Assembly: GCF_964355755.1 (NCBI RefSeq)
Contig: NC_092672.1
Span: 13,574,501 to 13,638,500, forward strand
Direction of reading: 5' to 3'
Source: Antedon mediterranea
Taxonomy: Eukaryota; Echinodermata; Crinoidea; Comatulida; Antedonidae
Length of the DNA: 64,000 nucleotides
In this document: positions 56,972 through 64,000 of the stretch, in pieces
Position numbering within the stretch: position 1 is the first letter of the stretch
Layout of the letters: every line of letters begins with the position of its first letter
Program-made: the position numbers and the translations under genes
The notes under the pieces: generated by a model
What the model was told of the DNA's origin: nothing
What the model saw: only the letters and a program-made list of their open reading frames with translations
Database searches by the model: none

Positions 56972-58735
56972 CCTTTTTGATTTAGAGCGAACGCAAACAA
57001 GGATAAACTAACTCAGAACATAACCACTAAGCGTTCAACCCCAGGCAGGCTGCCGACGGCAGACCGGAATACGTGAGGGTACGATCCTCCCTGCCTCTAA
57101 AAACTAAACACTGAACAAAAACGAGATGCGAGAAAACAGACACCGCAGTAAATCGACTTAATTTACAACTTAAAAACCAAACTCGAGATTAATACGATTT
57201 TTTAGAACTTTCTTGACTATGAGAATAAGACCTTCTTCCGAAACAAATTCATTGTGGAACAAGGCCTGACATCTAGCCTCCCAAATAACAAACTTAATCT
57301 CAGAAATAAAAAACACAGCCAATTCATAAAAAAGCTGCTCGGACGCATTAAAAGAAAAAAATATCAAGTGGTTCTCAGACACTGAAACATCCAACCCGTG
57401 GAAGCGACTAAGCACTTCCATCCCCCACTGCCAAACTAAAGCGAGATGCGAGCAGTCCATAAGACAGTGACGGATTGATTCAGTAACACCACACCAAGGA
57501 CAGTCAAAACGCTTGACCGACATTCTGCGATGTTTCAAAACTTCTCCAACCGGGAGACAATTATGCACCGCTTTCCATCCTACTTCTCTACTACAGTTAA
57601 GGATTCTACTAACCCATAGAGCCTTAAAAGCCAAATCCCAATCCTGGGCCGGACGTGAACGCACACACGAAGCCACATGACTGATCCCCTCTAATCTAGC
57701 ATTAAAAACCTCTTTACTCGATACCTGATGCCAAGCAACTTGTTTCTTGCATAGGAGCCAATAATCTTGACACAATTTCCCCAGATGGACATATACCATC
57801 GGAGGTTCCATATCATGGGGACGGTTGTTATCCCACACCAAAATCCCAAGTCGATGAAGAACCCGACCTAACCATAAGGCACCAAAGAAAGACCATTCCA
57901 CCCCTTTGCACACCTGTGACATGGAAGAAATTAGAATACTTTCACATTTCGCCACCGGATCTAACAGACCCAAGCCACCTTTACTTTTCGGCAAAAATAA
58001 AGTCTTCCGTGAAACCATTTCTCTACCACCCTTCCACACGAAGGAGAACATGCACTTATATATACGCTTGACCAAAGCCATAGGAGCAACGTAAACGGGA
58101 GCTACATACAACACAATAGGTAACGCTAAAGAATTCAAAATCAGGATTCTACCCATTACAGACATTTTCCTATTTTTCCATTTTTCAACTGTTGTTTCGA
58201 ACCGCCCTACAACTTTCTCCCACGTAGCCAGGCCGGGATCTTGAGCCCCAAACTCTACCCCGCAAACTGTTAAAGAATTCACAGACCACGGGACTGACTC
58301 CACCCCAGGAAGTCGAGATAACCCGCGCCACACACCCCATAACAGACCACATGTTTTCGAAAGATTAAATCGGGAACCAGAGACTCCCTCAAATGCCGTT
58401 AATAATTTTAGTAAAGAGATAACAGAGGAACGAGACGAATTAATACATGTGAGGTCATCTGCGTATTGGATGAACTTGCATGCTTTCCACCCGCTTCCGG
58501 GGAGCGTTACTCTTTGAATGCACTCGGAACTTTGAATCCTGCACGCCAATGTTTCCATGTTTAAAACATACAACAAAGGAGACAGCGGGCAACCTTGCCT
58601 CACCCCCCGAGTTAACGGAAATGAACGAGAGACAAAACCATTAACCATCGCACCACTAAATAGGTTGCAGTACAAAACACGCAGCCATTGAAGAAACTTC
58701 ATGCCAAACCCCATCCTTCTCAACACTTACAGCAG
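56972..58735 (-). mobile_element. 3' part of a Tx1/Keno-like LINE inserted in U2, 5'-truncated
   Basis: Contains the carboxyl half of ORF2 and a 3' UTR of about 200 bases that joins U2 at nucleotide 35. No long poly(A) tail is present; the 3' end is AATCAAAAAGG. The 5' break at about 58735 is not followed by U2 sequence. Confidence 0.85.
57170..58726 (-). CDS. ORF2 reverse transcriptase, carboxyl 518 codons, of a Tx1-type LINE
   Basis: An open frame of 518 codons starting at an internal Met inside the palm. Motifs: GVRQGCPLSPLLYVLNMETL, the catalytic FIQYADDLTC, FNLSKTCGLLWG, thumb KWKNRKMSVMGRILILNSLA, FVWKGGREMV and PKSKGGLGLLDP, and near the end a CCHC knuckle (CPWCGVTESIRHCLMDC). This arrangement fits the L1/Tx1 group. 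The endonuclease and first reverse transcriptase motifs are missing. No stop or frameshift in 1.5 kb, so the insertion is young. It ends about 200 bases before U2. Confidence 0.9.
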   Translation of the reverse strand: MLRRMGFGMKFLQWLRVLYCNLFSGAMVNGFVSRSFPLTRGVRQGCPLSPLLYVLNMETLACRIQSSECIQRVTLPGSGWKACKFIQYADDLTCINSSRSSVISLLKLLTAFEGVSGSRFNLSKTCGLLWGVWRGLSRLPGVESVPWSVNSLTVCGVEFGAQDPGLATWEKVVGRFETTVEKWKNRKMSVMGRILILNSLALPIVLYVAPVYVAPMALVKRIYKCMFSFVWKGGREMVSRKTLFLPKSKGGLGLLDPVAKCESILISSMSQVCKGVEWSFFGALWLGRVLHRLGILVWDNNRPHDMEPPMVYVHLGKLCQDYWLLCKKQVAWHQVSSKEVFNARLEGISHVASCVRSRPAQDWDLAFKALWVSRILNCSREVGWKAVHNCLPVGEVLKHRRMSVKRFDCPWCGVTESIRHCLMDCSHLALVWQWGMEVLSRFHGLDVSVSENHLIFFSFNASEQLFYELAVFFISEIKFVIWEARCQALFHNEFVSEEGLILIVKKVLKNRINLEFGF

Positions 58736-59099
58736 CATGCATATGTAGATACAGTACACCTATATATTGTGAGAACATAATTTCAATAATTTCTTTGTTA
58801 GTTATCAACCTAGGGGTTAAATTATTTGGAAAACATTGGTTTATTTTTTATGTGTACAGAAATTCGTTCTTCTAGCCTCAGATCATTCCTGAAGTTAGAC
58901 ATAAATCACATAAATTAGTATTAAGTAATGGATATTAGATGAAGTACAGTACAAATACATGTTTCAGGAGGATTTAATATCATGAGTCACATAATGTATA
59001 AGAAACAGAGCTCAAATACTTCAATAAATGATTGCTCCAAAAAAATGCACGACCATAAAAATGTGAGTTTTAGGAATTATACAGGTTTAGTGAAGAACG

Positions 59100-59770
59100 T
59101 TGTTTAAATGATGTAATTATTAACAATATTATAAATAGCATTGATGACCGTAGTAATACAAATATTGCATGGATTAGTTGGCGTAATGAATTCATAGAAA
59201 TCTGTAATACCCATACCCCAATCAAATCATGCAGAGTTAAACACCCACACAGATGTTCACCCTGGACAACCCCTGTAATTCAGAAATCAATGTAGGCCTC
59301 TAACGAGATTATGTCAAATAAAAAATTAAACTGGTAAATCCGGACCTAAAAAATTAATATAAGCATCTACAAAATGTCTTTACAAATACTATTAGCAAGG
59401 CAAAGCATGTATATCACGATACAGTTCGTCTTAACTATAAAAATAATCATAAGAAATTATGGAATGAGAGAAATCAAGTAACTGGAATGGGTAAAAAGAA
59501 TTTGACGGTAGTAATACAAATATTGCATGGATTAGTTGGCGTAATGAATTCATAAAAATCTGTAATACCCATACCCCAATCAAATCATGCAGAGGTAAAC
59601 ACACACACAGATGTTCACCCTGGACAACCCCTGTTATTCAGAAATCAATGTACAAACGAGATTATGTCAAATAAAAAACTGTAATGGGTAAGAAGAATTT
59701 GAATACAGTAGTACAATTAATGTTGACAAATGCAATAAATATTTAACTGATATAGGAACAAACATGGGCG
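59100..59770 (+). mobile_element. LINE fragments (endonuclease-reverse transcriptase linker), duplicated
   Basis: About 180 bases at 59140-59320 are repeated at 59505-59690, almost unchanged. They encode WISWRNEFIEICNTHTPIKS and CSPWTTPVIQKSM, the region between endonuclease and reverse transcriptase of CR1/Jockey-type LINEs. Downstream pieces (ISKAKHVYHDTVRLNYKN near 59385-59450; INVDKCNKYLTDIG near 59715-59760) follow in LINE order. Broken frames. Confidence 0.75.
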
Positions 59771-62700
59771 ATTCTGCGGTAATAGGAATGGTGGGTACAT
59801 AAGAAGAGGTGGACGCCATCTTGGCCTTTTTGGGTTGTGATGAGTTGTCTTCGTACTCCACCTCGGTTACATTTAGTTGGTGAAGTATACCTTTGGCGTC
59901 AGCATTCAGAGCATTAAATGATGTTTTGCTGAAGCGTTTGGATGTGCCTGTATGCTTCAGCTCGCCGAAGCCTAATGCAGCAACTTGTTCCAAGAAGATG
60001 ATTGCATTCAATGTCGAATAAATTGTCCTAGGCCTTTTCTTACTAGGTGTATCCTCTTCGTCGTTAAGTTCCTGTGCAGAGTGTTTTGCTGGTGGAATGA
60101 GATGCTGGCCAGCTATCCATGATGCTGTGTACTGTGTTTCAGGACAAAGCTTTGTGAGTAGTTTCGCCAGTTTGCCTGGATATTTATTGACAATGTTTCT
60201 AAAGATATTGTCCTGCATATTCCTCTCTATGGAATTTGTAGTAGGGGTTGGCATAATAGCAAATTTCTTTGCCATGCAGTATTCAACTGTTGCTATGGCA
60301 TGTTTCATGGTTTGGTCAGTGATTGTTGTCAGGTTAGTAAAAGCCTTCCCGGTGCTTGTTTGGGTTAATTGGCTTACCCATAGGCGTTCAGGCATGGGTG
60401 TCTGTTTCGTCGGGCGTTGACCATGCATTGAAGATGGCTTGATAAACCATGGCGAGGCGCGCAACTTGCCCTTGAGCTTTAGCCAGAACTCCCTTATGGT
60501 CATCTGCCATTGTCATCTACAGGTTTAACAAAATATAAATGTTATTGAAAAATGTATTTTCAAACACCATGGGTACAGTATAGTGTGAGGAAACGAGAGG
60601 CTGAAGCTTTTTGAATGCTGTACATTAACTTGTGTTGTTGAAAGTTAGAGTATTGCAACATAGAGTGAAGGTAATCTAATTGTAGGTTATATATGCATGA
60701 TTTTCCTTGACTATAATCGCATGTTATGTTAGGCAAACAAAATATATTGAAAATATTAAGGTCGTAATCATAACTAAATGTACACTGAAAATAACTGAAA
60801 ATGGACAATGTTCTTAGGATGTTATTAGTTGTTGGTAAATAAGAAGCACTTACAATGCTGTTGACAGATTGCCAAAAGGGTTAAAACTTGGCGTCTTTGA
60901 ACAAATTATAAATACTGTATATAATTTTTTATGAAATACACGAGAATTGTTTTCATTACAGTATAGATGAAAAAAAGAGATTTTGACTTACCTCTTCCAT
61001 TCTTCTCTCAATGTCATTGTAGAATGATGCAAATCTGTCAGTTGCCTCATTGTTGAAGGTGTACAGATGATGTTCTGCCCTTATTTTCACCAAGATTTCT
61101 CCCAAGGTGGTGGTGTTGGCGGGTGGGGGAACCATGTCCTCAAAAAGTACTGGTTGACGTTTAATGCATAAGATGGCCAAATGACGGTCATTGAATCCGT
61201 CAAAATCAATTTGATGCAACAATTTTAATTGCAATTGTGGGTTGCATATATCCTGAAACAAAAATTCCAAAATGATTAATGTTATTGTAATGTGTATAAA
61301 TATGTGGTTTGAAGATGTTTCTATATAGTTGATGGTAGTTGTTGTTATAACTCAAACAGACTGTAGTATTTCCAATATGCTTGCATTCACCTGTTGCACG
61401 CTATAGGAGTTATCAGTTGGATTTTTCCAAAATAATAAGTCTGGCTTTAATTAATGACACCTAATTTTGGAATAGTATGTGTGTTATTCAAATATGTAGT
61501 TAGTAGTTGTCGGGTTCCTTCTAAGGTATGTATGTTGTTACGAGCAAAATGTACACTGTACCTGTATAGTTGAAGAGTGTTTTTGGCATGGCTTGATGGC
61601 CACTATTCTGTGATGCACGAGACCAACCATCTCCGCCATTGAGTGACAACATAATTTTCCGATCTGACTGGTTGCTACCACTGTGTTCAAGCTGCTCATA
61701 TAATGATGCAATTTCGTCATAGAGAAGTAAAGCCTCTCCTCGGTTGTTTTTCATCTGCAATGTAATTTTTCAAAAATTTAAAGAAATCTATAAACTATAC
61801 ACGTTCAAGTTTCTGCTAATGCTATCCAAATACAACTATGTATTTCAATTGAAGTTAGAATGTATGAGAGGAACTCATATTGGAAAATATAAGACACATA
61901 ATCTTTGATATCATTAGTGGACATGTTGTAGAGTAAATATGTCTTGTATTCTGTACTGACTGAACAATCAATGAAGTGGGTAATTTTGCTGTTCATGTTG
62001 TGTGTATGAAACCACATTGTATTCAAATAAATGAAGAATACTAATTCTAATGACAGTTAAGGGCATGGAGAGATATTTATGTGCACAAGATGATCATGGC
62101 TTGAATTTTGAGCCAGGCAATGAATTATTGTACGACATGTATTAATGGTACAGTAGGCAAATGGCATGTGGTACTATATGCCATTATTTATGTGGCAACC
62201 TCAGGGGAGAGTGTGTATACTAATTTGGTGAATTTTTGTTGTACCAACATTAGGAACTTATACCTTGTATTGAACATGTACAAACTGTATAGTGTATGAT
62301 TCAAAGTCATTTTAGTAGCTTACGTGGTAAGTTACAACTGCAATTTATGGTTATAGAATTAAATATAAATTATGAAATAATTGAAATGCCCATCACTTTG
62401 GTGGGTAATTATTTTACGTTGAGTTGTACCAGCACATCAAATTTGGTTGTTTAGGGAACTATGAAATATGTTTTGGAACAGTACTTACTACTGTACTTGG
62501 TGCAATTTGTGGAATGTGAATTGAGTGTTTGTCATGAACAGAACTGGCTTCTCTTTTTGCTGACTGTTGGTTGTGTCATCTAGCATGTCATCAGGATTAT
62601 CTTGAGTGTTGTTATTTTTTTCGTTGTTGTGGACAACGTTTAGACCTTGGACAAGCAGACGCAAGGCTGCTGACTTTTTCTCCCCTGTAAAGTGGTAATG

Positions 62701-62854
62701 GTTATTGGTATGTAATTTTAAAGTAAACCCTTTTTTATTTAAATAGTGAATAACTAATTCTAAGATATACTAAGGATATTATCAGGTTCTGCAGCAAATC
62801 AGTTGTGGCCCTAAACTCAATTGAAAAACATTCACCTGCTACGGCAGTGGTCAT
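59770..62854 (-). pseudogene. Spliced pseudogene resembling the DUF3987 helicase/primase-like family
   Basis: Five minus-strand blocks with splice borders: 62854-62836, 62684-62489, 61754-61562, 61252-60992, 60516 to about 59770. The join of the first two gives a Walker A-like AVAGEKKSAALRLLVQGL. The third has a Walker B-like EALLLYDEIASLYEQL. The third-fourth join gives FNYTGYMQPTIAIKIV (the GFIQP-type motif), then after a shift DGFNDRHLAI. The fifth begins HKGVLAKAQGQVARLAMVYQ and, after another shift, ITDQTMKHAIATVEYCMAKK. Motif order and spacing agree with DUF3987 proteins, known mostly from bacteria and mobile elements. Two frameshifts (near 61205 and 60390) make it a pseudogene. The family assignment is from memory of motifs, so moderate. 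Confidence 0.5.
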
Positions 62855-63109
62855 GGTGAGTGAGCAGAATAATTAATCCGGATGTTATCTGTGATTGATA
62901 ATTTATCCAGATATTTAAATAAATTTTTGGAAAAAAATGTGTGATGTCGTGATAAATATAACAGACATGGTAACTATATTTGGGCATGTCCAATGTTGGC
63001 AACAAATGAAATTTGATAGTGTGGACTAGCTTACAAATTAATTTAGTGCATCTACGAACGTTTTGGGGGCTTTTTACAACTGTATGTAGTGACGTCATCA
63101 TAAATAGCG

Positions 63110-63170
63110 CCCTCTATCGACCGTAGGTGGCGCACTTTATCGTAGAGGGCGCTGTTCATATAGAGGGCGT
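63110..63170. repeat. Inverted repeat AGCGCCCTCTA / TAGAGGGCGCT
   Basis: Arms at about 63107-63117 and 63142-63152 enclose GGTGGCGCAC; a further AGAGGGCG follows at 63161. Possible terminus or relic of a small DNA transposon. Confidence 0.55.
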
Positions 63171-63344
63171 ACTTCACATAGTATTGTTTTTAAGCTGTAG
63201 TAGGCCTATATCTTAGTATTTGTAATCTTAGGTGTTGGGTCTTAGCTTTCGTGATCTTAGGTCTTAGGGGGTCTGAGCTTTCGTGGTCTGAGCTTTCGTG
63301 ACACCCGGGTTGTCAGGCATACCAACCAGCCGATCGTTTTGGGG

Positions 63345-63682
63345 TTTGGGTTTATATTTGGTCTAGGCCTAAAATATCATTTATGGCAGAAAAATGTTCA
63401 AATCCCGTACTTGCACCGGCTCCAGACTTATTTTACTCGGTCTTTCGCCGCTTTATACGACGACCCCTTCAATTTCATTTGGATATAATTTAAATCCTTC
63501 TTTATTATGAGGATGGCCCATCTGCTAACGTGTCCGCCATCTCGTTGAACACAGACATCTTGTTGCCGGTGCTTTTACGCCAGTTTTTCACTTCCAACCG
63601 ATCTCTAAACTCAGGGCTTCCCCACAATGAAATAAGGTATTTTACTTCGGTTTCTCGCCAATGCGCACGCTTCGATGACATT
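63345..63682 (-). pseudogene. Myb/SANT-like DNA-binding domain exon, frameshifted
   Basis: From the ATG at 63682 the frame reads SSKRAHWRETEVKYLISLWG, then NWRKSTGNKMSVFNEMADTL: the Trp-containing helices of a Myb/SANT-like (trihelix) domain. It hits a stop near 63510. Two other frames then continue the domain with KLKGSSYKAAKDRVK and, after a second shift, KSGAGASTGFEHF. Such proteins often accompany Harbinger-type transposons, but no transposase is visible here. It might also be the upstream part of the neighbouring DUF3987-like pseudogene. Confidence 0.6.
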
Positions 63683-64000
63683 TTAAATTAATTAATATAA
63701 TAATATTAATAATAATAATACTGTATACCTAGTGTAACAACAAACAAAAGGTATGATTTTTTCGCACGTTCACCGATCACAACAAATGGATCAGCTTGGC
63801 TATACGATGAGGAGCACATGTCACGATGTGATGTAGCGATATTGTAATTTGATTGGCTAGATATCTAGCCTAGGTCATATTCATCGATGCGTGACTTTCG
63901 TATTGTAAGCGACGTCCACTGAACTCATACCTTGAGCTTTCGTAGCGTACGAAATATCAGTGTCGTACGAGGTGGCTTCCACTAATCTTTTCCTGGTTCA
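63683..64000. other. No recognisable gene
   Basis: Upstream of the Myb/SANT exon, with a short (AAT)n stretch near 63697-63720. The motif GAGCTTTCGT seen twice near 63271-63298 recurs at 63934. Confidence 0.4.

Noticed and set aside
58736-58800. U2 5' fragment upstream of the truncated LINE, because GATACAGTACAC resembles the U2 target
   Set aside because: Only a dozen bases are similar with an insertion, and no other U2 sequence follows.
60956-61270. The 104-codon frame as drawn from its first Met
   Set aside because: Its first part is out of frame with the upstream exon. The neighbouring frame gives the conserved GYMQP motif, so only the later part is likely to be real coding sequence.

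Overview
This is a eukaryotic, intron-rich and AT-rich window packed with transposable elements. Several things suggest a marine invertebrate deuterostome, most likely an echinoderm or hemichordate: canonical GT/AG introns, the mix of LINE, Penelope, Ty3/gypsy, P, CACTA and Mutator-like elements, and the very frequent palindrome TAGGCCTA. That assignment is inference. I see no ordinary housekeeping protein gene. The only cellular genes I recognise are two broken U2 snRNA copies.

Layout. 1-10.2 kb: decayed retroelements on the minus strand (Ty3/gypsy nucleocapsid-protease, Ty3/gypsy RNase H-integrase, a CR1/Rex1-type LINE), one tRNA-derived SINE and a multicopy gene fragment. 10.2-16 kb: mostly non-coding, with a direct duplication of about 1.2-1.4 kb. 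16.9-19.6 kb: a Penelope-like fragment and two minus-strand multicopy gene remnants. 22.7-40.9 kb: the main object, a CACTA/EnSpm-like element of about 16.1 kb (23575-39692). It ends in CGGGAT-rich repeat arrays and carries two divergent spliced genes: an 11-exon TNP2/DUF4218-like transposase (minus, 28140-32877) and a 9-exon BEN-domain protein (plus, 33753-38764) that reads without any break for 447 codons. The element sits inside intron 2 of an older minus-strand BEN paralogue, whose two halves flank it. A Mutator-like foldback element with a 9-bp target duplication (24935-26965) is nested inside. 41.3-45.2 kb: three tandem minus-strand units holding dead BEN exons. 46118-49796: a P element with a THAP transposase, inverted termini made of CAAAGTCGCCC repeats, and an exact 8-bp target duplication. 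50.7-52.6 kb: a SAMD3-like multi-exon gene with a 5-bp frameshifting duplication. 53-58.7 kb: a plus-strand LINE, then two U2 snRNA genes each interrupted after U2 nucleotide 40 by a Tx1/Keno-type LINE. 59-63.7 kb: LINE fragments, a spliced pseudogene resembling the DUF3987 helicase/primase-like family, and a Myb/SANT-like exon.

How the parts relate: in the 16-kb element the transposase would recognise or cut the ends, and the BEN protein may bind the subterminal CGGGAT repeats, much as accessory proteins do in plant CACTA elements. That role is a hypothesis. All exon boundaries given here come from reading splice signals and frame continuity by eye, not from a gene predictor or transcript data.
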